Positions 44,245 through 57,700 of a DNA stretch of 64,000 bases are shown piece after piece. Numbering within the stretch: position 1 is the first letter of the stretch; each line of letters starts with the position of its first letter. Both the position numbers and the translations under genes were made by a program. The DNA is from Chrysomallon squamiferum. Lineage: Eukaryota > Mollusca > Gastropoda > Neomphalida > Peltospiridae. Under the pieces are notes generated by a model. That model was not told the origin of the DNA and did no database searches. It saw only the letters and a program-made list of their open reading frames with translations. The DNA lies in the NCBI GenBank assembly GCA_012295275.1, contig CM022676.1:11493581-11557580 (forward strand), read 5' to 3'.

Positions 44245-46245
44245 ATGTGGCAGCCATATAAACTTAGGTTCATTTTATGTCTACAGCTAAGTCTAAGGTA
44301 TGTGTTTTTGGTTATATGTATAGCCTTTTCATTTCACGTGTACAAACTGACCAGTTAATGAACTTCCTCATTCAAATATATGTTCTGTGAAACGAAGAAG
44401 AAGAATAAAAAAAAAAAAAATAAATAAATAAATAAATAAATAATAATAAATGGTGAAACATTTGGGCTTTTCAAGAAAACATGTTGGGGATCATTCATAA
44501 TAACTGATATCAAGTTCTGCTGTGCTGCCTTGAATACTCGTCAGCAAGTTAACAAAGTCTTAATAATTAGTATGTATGTATATAGGTTATTTAAGTATAT
44601 GTATGTATGTATAGATGTGTGTATGCACATATGTATGTATACGAATATGTATCTATTTGTACACACACACACACACACAAACCAAGCAGTAGTCAGATAT
44701 ATATAATATAAATGTATATAGTTGAGTGTAGAAAGACATATTACAACAACTACTGTTTATTTTATTCACAGTTTCCTTATAATATCAGCGGAGAGCATTA
44801 ACAACACAGAAATCTGTGACAACACTGACAATACTGAGAATACAAAGACCATTGAAAACAGAAATGTCACTGACAATACTGACAATAGAGAGAGCACTGA
44901 AAACAGGAATGTCACTGACAATACTGGCAGAACACTAACAACACTGCCAAAACAACAGAGAGCATTGAAAACAGGAATGTCTCTGACAATTCTGACAATA
45001 GACAGAGTACTGATGTCATTGAAAATACAATTGATAATTGAAAACAGGAATGTCACTGACAATACTGACAATAGAGAGACACTAACAATACTGCCAGTAC
45101 TGACAATAGAGATACCACTGAAAAAAATGTCATTGATCATTGAAAACAGGAAGAGCACTGACACTGACATTACTGACAATACACAGACCACTGAAAACAT
45201 GGATGTCACTGACAATACAGATACCACTGAAAACAGGAATGTCACTGACATTACTGACAATACAGACAATACCACAGACCACTGAAAACAGGAATAATGT
45301 CACTGACAGTACTAACAATACTGACAGTACTGACAAACTGAGGATACAGAGACCACTGAAAAACGGGACAATGTCACTAATAATACTGACAATACAGAGA
45401 CCACTGAAAACATGGATGTCACTGACAATACTGACAACACAGATACCACTGACAAAACATTACTGACAATGACCACTGAAAACAGGAATATCAATGACAG
45501 ATGACCACTGACAAACAGGAATAACACTGACATTACTGACAATACAGATACCACTGAAAACAGGAATGTCACTGACAATAGAGAGAGCACTAACAATACT
45601 GACAATACTGAGAATACAAAGACCACTGAAAACATGGATATCACTGACAATAGAGAGAGCACTGAAAGCGTAGGTGTATGCAACTCACAACACTATTTAG
45701 GTAGGAAACCCAAAACAAACAGATATTTCAATTTTCTTTAACGTTTGATTACACTGAATCACTTACCAGCCTTCACTATTCTGAAATGTGTCTAACCACC
45801 ATAACTGAAATTTTGAAATCTCTAACTTCTCAAAATCACCATCACTATGAATACAATCACAAAAATCACTATCACAACCTGTTACTGCTGCTTTTATTAC
45901 CAATTCTAGTTTCCTTTACTATAACTACCACTATCATTAATAAAACTGTTATGATGTTGATTACTACCACTACTGTTATTACAGCTAATAATACTACTAG
46001 TATCAGCACTATTACTACTACCGCTGCTACCTCTAATATTACTAGAACTACTAAAGCTACCAGCACCACTATTACTAGTACTATTACTACCACTATTATT
46101 TCTGCAGCTACAACTATGTCTACTACTATTACTGTTACTACCTCACATTGTATTGCTGTTGTACTACAACTACTACAATTACTTCTGTTACCTACAAAAC
46201 AAAACAGTACTTCTACTTTTACTGCATTAACGCCGGTACTATCAA

Positions 46246-46312
<67 letters not shown>

Positions 46313-49300
46313 AAACAGGAGATAAATTTTTCTACGAAGACGTTCAAGAGGACTGTCCATTTCTCAGAAAGACAAGTGTGGTCAGAGATATGCCAGTAAG
46401 ATTTGTTTTCTTAAGACAACAATTGTAATCAGAGATACGTTGTCTTCTAAATATTTTTCTTTCTCCGAATAAGTATAATAAGTAACACGACAGTTAGATT
46501 TGTCTGTATAAATATATATATTTCTTAGAACTTCAAATACAGTCAGAGATATGACAGTAAGAGTTGTCTCTGTAGACATGATAATTTCTCAGGACAACAG
46601 TCAGAGATACAAAGTATTTGTCTCCCAGTGTTTGTTTGTCTTTTTCAGTTTAACTTTGTCTCCATTTTGTTCTAGTTACAAGTTAACATTTGTTCATCTA
46701 CATCTTTCTGTGTTTATCCTTCTTCGTTTATCATTCTTTCTGTTTCTGTCTCTACTTTCCTCAATAGTTTTATATTTATATATTGGATATTTAAATAGTT
46801 TGTACTATTTGTACATGTAGATAAGTGTTTGTATATGTAAACAGTTTGTTGTGTTTATATATGTAGATAGGTGTGTATATTTTAAATCTGCATTTATATA
46901 TGTAGATATGTGTTTTATATTTTTATATTTGCTAGGTAGTCAGTGATGGTTCAGAAGAGGACATGGCAGAGCTAAGTTTGCCGCCAGGTTTTGAGTTACG
47001 ACATTTCGAAGAAACCTGGAATATTGGAGTTTGGACAACACAGTTCTTTCCCAGTGGAACACGATTTGGTCCGCTCATTGGAGCTGTACGCATAGAGAAG
47101 ATGAACGTTTTGGAAGACAGATTCCAGGTGAAAGGAAATAGGGAACAGTGATCAAATGATATTTAAATAAGTAAACTAATTGTATACATGCTAACTGACA
47201 CATATCGATTGTAAATTAGGAAATTAGATTTCTTACTACAAAACGTTTTGTATATATTACTTTTTTTTAAAAGATTGTTTGATTACCAAGCTGATATATA
47301 TTTTTAAATCTTATTTTAACTAGAAGCAAAACAACTAATTATAACAAAATATACAATAAAATGTTTCCGGTCAGGCAAAGATCTGAACTGGAAGATTATC
47401 AGTTAATAGTTACATTTTAAAACGTTTTGTTGAAAGTTACTTTAGTAATAGTTTCATAAAATTCAGGTCCGGTATTATGTGAATAATGAACCTAAATTTT
47501 TGTCAAACTGGTTGAGGTACGTCATGTGGTCACCCGCTGTTGCTGATAGCAACCTCGTCAGACGTAGTGATGAGTCAAATATATATTACTACGCAGTGAG
47601 AGATATCCAGCCAGGAGAACAACTGAAACTGTGGGCCGGATCACTCTTTGCCGAGAGTATAGGTCAGCCAGGATCTTGTAGAAATATTAAACATGACGGT
47701 AAGTACAAACAGCAAACAGTAATGACAACAACTGCTAATACTACTACTACTACTACTGCATCTATCATTACTACTACAAATACCTCTAGAGCATGTATTA
47801 GTATTGCTATGACTACTACTATGACTAACATGAATGCTTCTAAGAGTTTTACTTCAACTAAGACTTCTAGTGTAACATTACATACACTACATTATTTCTT
47901 TTTATCTTTTAAATTGATTTCTTTTTTTTTTTTTTTTAAGAGTCGTGCTGGCCATTTTTTTATCACTGTGAAAAAGGATCATGTTTGATTGACAGCTGCT
48001 CACTGGAGGAGGGCGTGGTTTTAGAACATCTTGAAATGGAAGAAGAGATGAAAGTAAAGGAGGATGAGAAAGGTAAGTAATTGCTGTTAGTAAGTTAGTA
48101 ATAATAACACTATTGTTAGTAAGTTAGTAATAATAACACTATTGTTAGTAAGTTTGTAATAATAACACTATTGTTAGTAAGTTAGTAATAATAACACTAT
48201 TGTTAGTAAGTTAGCAAATAACTTCTATTTTTCAAGATATCGATGCTTTGCGATTCTTGAGCACACCAGAACTCAAATTAACTGAGTGGTGACTCATAGA
48301 TGAAATGTTTTCTTTCAGCACACAGACAGACACACACACATACACAGAAACACCACACAATACACACACATACAACAGAGACAGCAACAACATACGAACA
48401 CACACAGACACACAAACACACACACAAAAATATACACATGCAAGTTTGAACTTGAAGAAACGTGTCGCTCATTATTACTTGCACACAGCAAGATTTGGGT
48501 GGAATGGGTAAACACAAAACCACTCTGCTATCAAAATTATTTTGTTGCCATATTCATACATTTCATTTCAGCAACTGGCTACAGCTCATATCCTGACCTT
48601 TTTGAACCTTTATATGTTGTTAGAAACATTAAGGTAAATAAATAATTAAAATTGTTGTCTTCATGTTACAAGCAAAAATAGTGTGAGAAAATCAGAGACA
48701 GAGCATTTCTTAATTTTATTATTGTTGTTTTTCAACATTTATTTGTTTATTTACATTTAGTCAGTGCTGTGTACGACATTACTTTTATACAGTGCTGTGT
48801 ATGACTACGTTTACATAGTGCTGTGTATGAGATTACATATATACTGTGCTGTCTATGATATTACATTACACAGAGCTGTGTTTGAGATTACATTTATACA
48901 GTGCTGTGTATGTGATTACATTTATACTGTGCTGTCTATGAGATTACATTTATACATTGCTGTGCATGACGTTACATTTATTTAGTACTGTGTATGACAT
49001 TACATTTATACAATACTGTGTATGACATTACATTTATACAATACTGTGTATGACATTACATTTATACAGTACTGTGTATGACTACGTTTATACAGTACTG
49101 TGTATGACTACATTTATACAGTACTGTGTATGATATTATATTTATACAGTACTGTGTATGAGATTACATTTATACAGTACTGTGTATGACATTACATTTA
49201 TACAGTACTGTGTATGAGATTACATTTATACAGTACTGTGTATGAGATTACATTTATACAGTACTGTGTATGACATTACATTTATACAGTACTGTGTATA

Positions 49301-50941
49301 ATATTATATTTATACAGCAGTGTTTTATGACAACATGTATATGATATTACAGTATACAGTGCTTTTGTACATTTGCTCTTTGTTACAAGAATGGTTTGTG
49401 ATGATTTAATTATATGGATTATGATGGAGATTTTTGTAAAAATGTGTTTATGACTGCAGCTACCAATGGATGGTTCTGTAAAAGACAGAGCAATGAGGAC
49501 TGTGCCTCCGTACATCACAATAAAACAATCTAACATAAAAGGAGCTGGTCTCGGTGCGTTTGCCGCACACGATATCCCCAGCAGAATGAGATTTGGTCCG
49601 TATGAAGGTCTTAAAATTGTCGACGTTATGAACAGTGGAGTAAAAAGTTATGCGTGGAGGGTTAGTAAACTGCTAAATAATAATAAACAGAAAAACAAGA
49701 ACAACAAGAGTAAATAAATCAATAAATCAAACAGAAAATAAAACAAGGAGGAGAAGAAGAAGAGTGACAACAACTATAATAAGGATAATGACGATAATAA
49801 CAAGAAAATTAACGAACATAATTAGTAATATTGGAGAATACAGTAGACTGTAAGGCTTTAATTTGCAAAAAAAAAAATAAACTAAAAAAAAAGCAACACA
49901 AACAAATGAGAGTTCAACATTTACAAATCTGTTTGTTGGAAAAGAAAACAATAGTTACGTAATAATACTGATGCATATTAGAGAACACCACAGCAAACAA
50001 CAGTTGTACAATTAATTGAATGTTTACTGTAACAAGAGTCAACCCTGTTATCTCGATTTACTTCTTTGTTTGCTTTTCAATGTAAATGTAAATTATGTTT
50101 TACTCGAATTTTAAGTGGCAAAAATGTTTTCATTTATTAATTCCACAGTGTACCTCGTTTTCCTACATCTGTCGTTTTTTAAGTGATTACTTTGTGTTAT
50201 CCTGGAAATATTTACGTGTCCTAACAAGATAATGTACACATTAGATAAACCATCTGAACTTAGTTCAGGTTAACACTTTTAGTCATACAAGCACTGAAAA
50301 ATAACGAAAACGATTTATTTCAAATAGTTACTTGGCTTATAATTTCTGTACATAATTACTTCATAAAGATGTTCGAACCCTGAATATATATATATATCGT
50401 TTATGACACATGGTTATTTTAATCACATATCCACTTAGAAATAATAATAATAAAAACAAAAAAAGTTTCTTTTAAATAGTTACTTCGTTTGTAATTACCT
50501 GTTGTCGTGGCTACATTTACGTCATAGAGAGGTTTTTATGACGTACTTACAGGTCTATTATGAAGGAGACAAATTTTTCTATTGGGATTCTAAACGTGTA
50601 TCGCTTTCAAACTGGATCCGTTACATCAACACAGCGAATTATTTCAAAGATCAAAACATGGACACCGTTCAAATCAGAGAGAACATATACTACTACTCGG
50701 TACGACCTATTCCGAAGGGAACCGAACTGCTCACGTGGTATGGACATTCCTACGATGAAATTATCGGAATAACAACTCGACATAAGGATGATTGCTGGAA
50801 CTATTTGCTGTTCGGTATCATTTTTATATATACTTTAATAAATCAGCTTATTAATTACCATCTCTTTTTTGTTTTATTTTTCTTCTTTTTGTTTTTGTTT
50901 TAATCATTATCATCGTAATCATACCACTACTACACCTACTA

Positions 50942-50973
<32 letters not shown>

Positions 50974-51087
50974 ACTATTATTCTTTTTTCTTTCTTTCTG
51001 TTTTTCTCAGAAACAGCTTGGCCGTTTTTCTTCATTTGTGCGAAAGGAAACTGTGCGAATCAGCTGACTTGTCCAATAGAGGAATAA
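44245..51087 (+). CDS. Double PR/SET-domain protein with signal-like peptide and Asn/Thr repeats, copy A (repeat exon has an internal stop)
   Basis: Exons: 44245-44297 (MWQPYKLRFILCLQLSL), 44772-45700 (repeats), 46319-46395, 46936-47127, 47467-47698, 47941-48072, 48572-48633, 49460-49660, 50553-50814 and 51011-51087 (TAA). Phases match at every junction. First PR/SET domain: LPPGFELRHF, SGTRFGPLIGA, NWLRYVMW, IYYYAVRDIQPGEQLKLWAG. Second: PPYITIKQSNIKGAGLGAF, MRFGPYEGLK, NWIRYINTA, IYYYSVRPIPKGTELLTWYG. Each is followed by WPFF-x2-C-x-K-G-x-C. The closest known relatives are the PR/SET domains of PRDM9/7/11 (histone lysine methyltransferases), but no zinc fingers follow. The repeat exon starts in frame (INNTEICDNTDNTENTK) but meets a TGA at 45283-45285. 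Its end (VGVCNSQHYLG) is back in the starting frame, so net length is compatible. Either compensating indels, unseen splicing, assembly error or pseudogenisation. The PR/SET exons have no lesions. Confidence 0.75.
45786..46318. repeat. (ACT)n-rich tract and (TTA)n before exon 4 of gene A
   Basis: Imperfect ACT/ATT trinucleotides, then about 22 pure ATT units running to TATAAAACAG, the acceptor of the exon at 46319. The same arrangement precedes the matching exon of gene B (54580-54799). Long open frames here (poly-Leu, poly-Asn) are trinucleotide artefacts. Confidence 0.9.
48075..48222. repeat. 29-bp intron minisatellite, gene A
   Basis: About five copies of AGTAATAATAACACTATTG plus TTAGTAAGTT directly after the donor at 48073. 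Gene B has the same array with about nine copies (56577-56836), so copy number has changed since the duplication. Confidence 0.9.
48760..49340. repeat. 28-bp intron minisatellite, gene A
   Basis: About twenty copies of TACAGTACTGTGTATGACAT plus TACATTTA in the intron before the second PR/SET domain. The counterpart in gene B is at 57400-58020, with its own subfamily (TACTGTGTATGTGATTACAT). Confidence 0.9.
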
Positions 51088-51116
51088 ATCCAGTCTCCAT
51101 GGTTACAAGAAATAAA
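51083..51116 (+). terminator. Poly(A) signals of gene A
   Basis: AATAAA overlaps the stop codon (GGAATAAATC, 51083-51088) and occurs again at 51111-51116; a third is at 51473-51478. The same three are found after gene B (59454, 59482 and 59840). Confidence 0.5.
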
Positions 51117-52280
51117 CTTACGTTGTGACAGTGTATGTAGGTGTGATGAGATCAATGTATGTAAATTAATATGTAGTATAATACTTATGTTTTACAATTT
51201 ATACATTTAAAATATATATATATATATATTTTATTTTTTCATTTTGTTTTTAAAATTATAGAAAACTTAAATCATTTATTTCTTGTTAAAGAATCAGTCC
51301 TCATTTATTGTTGTTGTTTATTTATTTATCTATTTATCAAGATGCTAGTGAAAGCAGTGCAATTGTTTTGGTAGTTTTCAAAGTCAGATTATGTTATTGT
51401 TGATTTGTTTAACTAACTCAGTGTCTAACTCTGTTATGATAATAGAGGAGACTGTAGTTCAAATATTTCTCGAATAAACAGTTTGTCACAACTGTAGTTA
51501 TTCTAATCTGTTTGGTCAGAACAAAAACTGTTCAAACACCTCTATGTTAGTATGTTAGTATATTAGCAGATTAGTTAGGTGATATTTTAGTATAATCCTC
51601 ATGTGTATTAGTGAAAAAACCCACAATTAACCTTCAAATGACCTCCTAACTTTTGATTAATAAAAGCCCTTCCATTGTTTTGTTTAACTTAAATTAACTT
51701 CTCACTTTTGATGAATGCAACTCTTCCAGTGTTTTATATGTTTAAATTATTAAAGTTAACTTCTGAGTTTCAACTCACAGTCCTGTTAGTCGCATGACCC
51801 TCAGTTCGCTGTGGTAGCTGTTTGACTATCCGTCTTGAAAACTTCAACTGTCCAGGTTTAGAAAGGAGATGACTAAAACAATACATTTATCGAGTAAGTC
51901 CACCTGTTGACAGTGACAGTTTACTGTGCATTGTGAAATATACTGAAACAGTTCACACCGTTTAGGTTCTTATTCCTTATTGCTTATCTAGATTCGTTAA
52001 GGCTTTGTTTTTTTAGAAATAAAATTAAGTTCTTCTAAAATAATTAAAATAAAAAGCCTAGACCTCAAAACCTCGACAAAACTTTTATTGTTTTCTTTTT
52101 GTTTCTTCCAATTGCATTTTCTTATAAACCTATTATTAATACTCCATTAATTTATGAAGTATTTTACTTTAATTAGCTTATCTAACTTTGTTGACGCTGA
52201 CTAAATTCTACATTGTGAATCATCCATCGACACGAAATAATACTGACAGCAAATGCAGTTTTGGTATAGGTAACGATTTA

Positions 52281-52328
<48 letters not shown>

Positions 52329-52389
52329 GTATTTACTCAATGTTGTGTATGACCTTGACCTTGTACAACCAAGTGAATGTTAACTTTCC

Positions 52390-52549
52390 GCCATATTTTG
52401 ACAAGATGTCCGCTGAAGAGGACAGAGGAGTTTTGTGACTTGTCTGTGTAATCCTGTCTTTATTATGCGACTGCATCAGAGCACAGAGTGTTAAACTGCT
52501 TCACAACATCAGCCACAACGCTGCAGAAACAATGAACTGCACCTGTGTG
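52390..52549 (+). promoter_or_regulatory. Candidate non-coding first exon of gene B
   Basis: Homologous to 43560-43708, with GTCCGCTGAAGAGGACAGAG, GTCTGTGTAATCCTGTCTT and TTCACAACATCAGCCACAAC, ending at the donor GTG-GTAAAT (exon end 52549). Start undefined. Confidence 0.5.
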
Positions 52550-53024
52550 GTAAATATATACATTTTGCCCCCGGTTTTACTTTGCGAAACGCAAAAACAG
52601 TATATATAAATGAAAACAAAGAAAAAGTTATAAAAAGGCTTTATAAATAATGTTAGTACTACAAATATAAAAATATACATTTGTGTATGTATGTATATAT
52701 ATATATATATAATTAGCGATATCACGAAATCTATCGTAGTAGAAAATTCGATATAATTTAAATTATTTAAATTTCTTTTTTTTTTCTTTTTTTTTTTCTT
52801 CTTCTTCTTTTTAATTTCCAGGAAAGAAAACGTGACGTCATTAGCTAGACTACGCAGCATGTTTACTAACATCATCTTTTTACGTCATTGTATCTTTTTA
52901 ATACAACAAATTTGTAAACCTTTAATATTTTAAAACTATTTTTAATTTATTTATTATAATTTTTAAAAATAATTTAGTTAAACTGTTGCGATTGATAGGA
53001 ATTAATGAGTTTTGAATTGTTACA

Positions 53025-54390
53025 ATGTGGCAGCCAGACAAACGTGTGTTTATTTTATTTCTGCAGCTAAGTACAAGGTACGTTCTTTTGTGCTGATTAT
53101 TTTTATTCTTTAATAATCTTTAATTATTTATTCAAAACATTTATTCACGATTCGAATCAAAAACAATAGGAAATAAAATAAACAATTTCTTAACCACTTT
53201 CTTTACGTCTCGATAATACGTCACTGATAAAATTACTTTGGTTTGGACTGACTTCGTATTTTTTCATTTACATACATACATACATTGTCTTGGCCTAGTT
53301 TTGATTTCTAATATCTAAGACTCAAAAACAAATTATCAGTGAACAAATAAATATAACTTAAAGTTTTGTTACATTGTTGGATTAATTTTTTAAAAATTTC
53401 TTAACGTCAACCAACTGAACAATAAAAGAAAATTATTATTTCTATACATATTCTGTGAATATACAAAGACAACAACGTAAAGTATAATAAATAATGAACA
53501 TTTATATATAGATGTGTGTTTGTTTATAGGGTCCTTATGATATCAGTGGAGAACACTGATAACGTTGACAACATGCAGAGCACTGACAACATTGATAACA
53601 TCGACAACATGGTTAACACTGACATTGACAACATGGAGAGCACTGACAACATTGACAACATAGATATCGATCATTTATTTGACAACAAAGAAATTAATGA
53701 AATTATAAAGTACATGAAGATCAATGAAATATTTGAGAACACGGATGTCAGTGAAAACACTGACAACACGGAGATTAATGAAAACACTGACAACACGGAT
53801 ATCAGTGAAAACACGGAGGTCAATGGAGATTCTGACAGCACGGATATCAGCAAGAACACTGACAGAACGGATATCAATGAAATCACTGACAACACGGATA
53901 TCAGTGAAAACACTGACAACACGGAGATTAATGAAAATATTGTCAACATAGAGATTAATGAAAATATTGACAACATGGAGATTAATGAAAACACTGACAA
54001 CACTGACAACATAGATATCAATGATATCACCGACAACACGGAGATTAATGAAAATATTGTCAACATAGAGATTAATGAAAATATTGACAACATAGATATC
54101 AATGAAAACATTGACAACATAGATATCAATGAAAACACGGATATCAATGATATCACTGACAACACGGATATCAATGATATCACTGACAACACGGAGATTA
54201 ATGAAATCACTGACAACATGGAGATTAATGAAAACATTGACAACACTGATATCAGTGAAAACACTGACAACACGGAGACTAATGAAATCACTGAAAACAC
54301 GGAGGTCAATGAAATCACTGACGACGAATTTGAGATCATGTACTCACAGAATTATTTCGGTAAAAAGAAATTTAATTGTTTATTTATTTA

Positions 54391-54468
<78 letters not shown>

Positions 54469-54729
54469 CAGTCACTTTCCAGATTTCTCAAATGTTGCTA
54501 ACTAAATTTATCTAAACTTATATAATTTTATTTCACAAAGTTTGTTAATTTTCTGACTGTCTTAAACTTCTCAAAATTAGCACCTCACTACAACACAACC
54601 ACCAACATCACTACTACTGCAACCACCACCACTACTGCTTCCGCTACAACAATGTTTCCTATTACTACTACTGCTACCACTACTGCTACTACTATTACGA
54701 CGTCAACTATTAACGCAGGTACTATCAAA

Positions 54730-54793
<64 letters not shown>

Positions 54794-57700
54794 AAACAGG
54801 AGATAAATTTTTCTACGAAGACGTTCAAGAGGACTGTCCATTTCTCAGAAAGACAAGTGTGGTCAGAGATATGCCAGTAAAATTTGTTTTCTCAAGACAA
54901 CAATTATAGTCAGAGATACGTTCTCATCTAAATATCTCTGTTTCTCAGTATAGTCAGAGATATATTGTCTGTCTGATTACTTCTCTCTATAGATCTACTA
55001 TTTACATATATATTTACATATTTTGTGTAGATAAAAAGTAATTGTTAATTGTTAAGTAAGTAGATAGGTGTAATATACAGTTCTTAACATTGTACATGTT
55101 GAAAGGTTTTTAATTGTAATATGTAAACAATTATATTTATGCATGTAAATACCTTTAAACGTATATACATCAGCAGAAGGGATTCATGTTTTTATGTGTA
55201 GATAGGTGTTTACATATGTAATTTTAGTTTTTCTGTAGCTAAGTAGCTGTTATTATGTATATGTAATTGTTAGTTTTATGTATATAAATAATTGTTATTA
55301 TCTATTTATGTAGATAGGCGTTTTTATTTCATAAATGTAAACAATGTAAATTTAAAATATGTGCATAAACAATTAATTAAAATATATAAACAGGCATTTA
55401 TATTTGCTAGGTAGTCAGCGATGGTTCAGAACACGACATGGCAGAGCTAAGTTTGCCGCCAGGTTTTGAGTTACGACATTTTGGAGAAAAGTGGAGTGTT
55501 GGAGTTTGGACAACACATTTCTTTCCCAGTGGAACACGATTTGGTCCGCTCATTGGAGCTGAACGCTTAGAGAAGATGAACGTTCGGGAAGACGAATTCG
55601 AGGTGAATGGAAATAGGGAACAGTGATCAAATGATATTTAAATAAGTAAAATAATTATGTACATGCTAACTGACATATACTGACTGGAAATTAAGAAATT
55701 AGACGTCTTACTACAACAAGTTTTGTTTTATTATTTAAAAAAAAAAAAATGTTTAACAAGCTAATATAGACAATTATATATATATTTTATTTCAACTAGA
55801 AGCAAAACAATTGCTTATAGCAAAATATTCAATCAAACATTTTCTGTCAGGCAAAGATCTCAACTGCAAGGTTACAAGTTAATAATTAAATTTTAAAACA
55901 TTTTGTTAAAAGTTATAACTTTAGTAATAGTTTCATAAAATTCAGTTCCGGCATCGTGTGAACAATGAACATAAATTTTTGTCAAACTGGTTGAGGTACG
56001 TCACGTGGTCACCCACAGTTGCTGATAGCAACCTGGTCAGACGGAGTGATGAGTCAAAGATATATTACTACGCAGTGAGAGATATCCAGCCAGGAGAACA
56101 ACTGAAACTGTGGGCCGGATCACTCTTTGCCGAGAGTATAGGTCAGCCAGGATCTTGTAGAAATATTAAACACGACGGTAAGTACAAACAGCAAACAGTA
56201 ATGACAAATACTACTACTACTACTACTCTTCATCTATCATTGCTACAACAAAAACCTTTAGTGCATCTAATAGTATTACTATGACAACTACTATGACTAA
56301 CATGAATGCTTCTAAGAGTTTTACTTCAACTAAGACTTCTTCTGAAATATTACATACGCTATATTATTTCTTTTTATCTTTTAATTTGATTTATTTTTTG
56401 TTTTTTTATCTTATGTTTTTTTGTTTTTGTTTTTTTTAAGAATCCTGCTGGCCATTTTTTTATCACTGTGAAAAAGGATCATGTTTGATTGACAGCTGCT
56501 CACTGGAGGAGGGCGTGGTTTTAGAACATCTTGAAATGGAAGAAGAGATGAAAGTAAAGGAGGATGAGAAAGGTAAGTAATTGCTGTTAGTAAGTTAGTA
56601 ATAATAACACTATTGTTAGTAAGTTTGTAATAATAACACTATTGTTAGTAAGTTTGTAATAATAACACTATTGTTAGTAAGCTAGTAATAATAACACTAT
56701 TGTTAGTAAGTTAGTAATAATAACACTATTGTTAGTAAGTTTGTAATAATACAACTTTTGTTAGTAAGCTAGTAATAATAACACTATTGTTAGTAAGTTA
56801 GTGATAATAACACTATTGTTAGTAAGTTAGCAAATAACTTCTATTTTTCAAGATATCGATGCTCTGCGATTCTTGAGCACACCAGAACTCAAATTATCTG
56901 AGTGGTGACTCATAGATGTACTGTTTTCTTTCAGCACACACACACACACACACATACATACACAGAAACACCACACAATACACACAGACAACACACATAC
57001 ATACAACAGACACAGAAGCACACAGCACACACGAACACGCACACACAACACACACAGACATAAACACACACATACAAATATACATATGCAAGTTTGAACT
57101 CGAACAAATGTGTCACTCAGTATTACTTGCACAAAACAATAGATTTTGGGTGGAATGTGTAAACATAAAACCACTCTGCTATGAAAATTATGTTGTTGCC
57201 ATATTCATACATTTCATTTCAGCAACTGGCTACAGCTCATTTACAGACATTTTTGAACCTTTATATGTTGTCAGAAACATTAAGGTAAATAAATAATTAA
57301 AATTGTTGTCTTCATGTTACAGGCAAAAATAGGCAGAGACAAAGCATTGTTTTATTTTATTATTGTTGTTTTTCAACATTTATTTGTTTATTTGTATTTA
57401 TACATTACTATGTATGAGATTATTACATTTATGGTCCTGTGTATGACATTACATTTATATAATGTTGTGTACGGCATTACATTTATACAGTACTGTGTAC
57501 TAGATTATATTTATATTGTGCTGTTTGACATTACTTTTATACATTACTGCGTATGTGATTATATTTATGCAGTACTGTGTATGAGATTACATTTACACAG
57601 TACTTTGTATGACATTACATTTATACAGTGCTGTATATGATATTACATTTATACAGTGCTGTGTATATAATTACATTTATACAGTGCTGTGTATATAATT

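Noticed and set aside
45786-46360. Long frames with poly-Leu, poly-Ile or poly-Asn
   Set aside because: They are (ACT)n and (ATT)n microsatellites in the intron of gene A.
48305-48511. Thr/His-rich frames in gene A (also 56916-57296 in gene B)
   Set aside because: They are (CA)n tracts in the intron before the exon at 48572 or 57223.
53671-54339. 222-codon minus-strand frame of SVLSVISLISVLS type
   Set aside because: It is antisense of the gene B repeat exon, open only because the repeat unit is a multiple of three. The plus frame joins in phase to the flanking exons.
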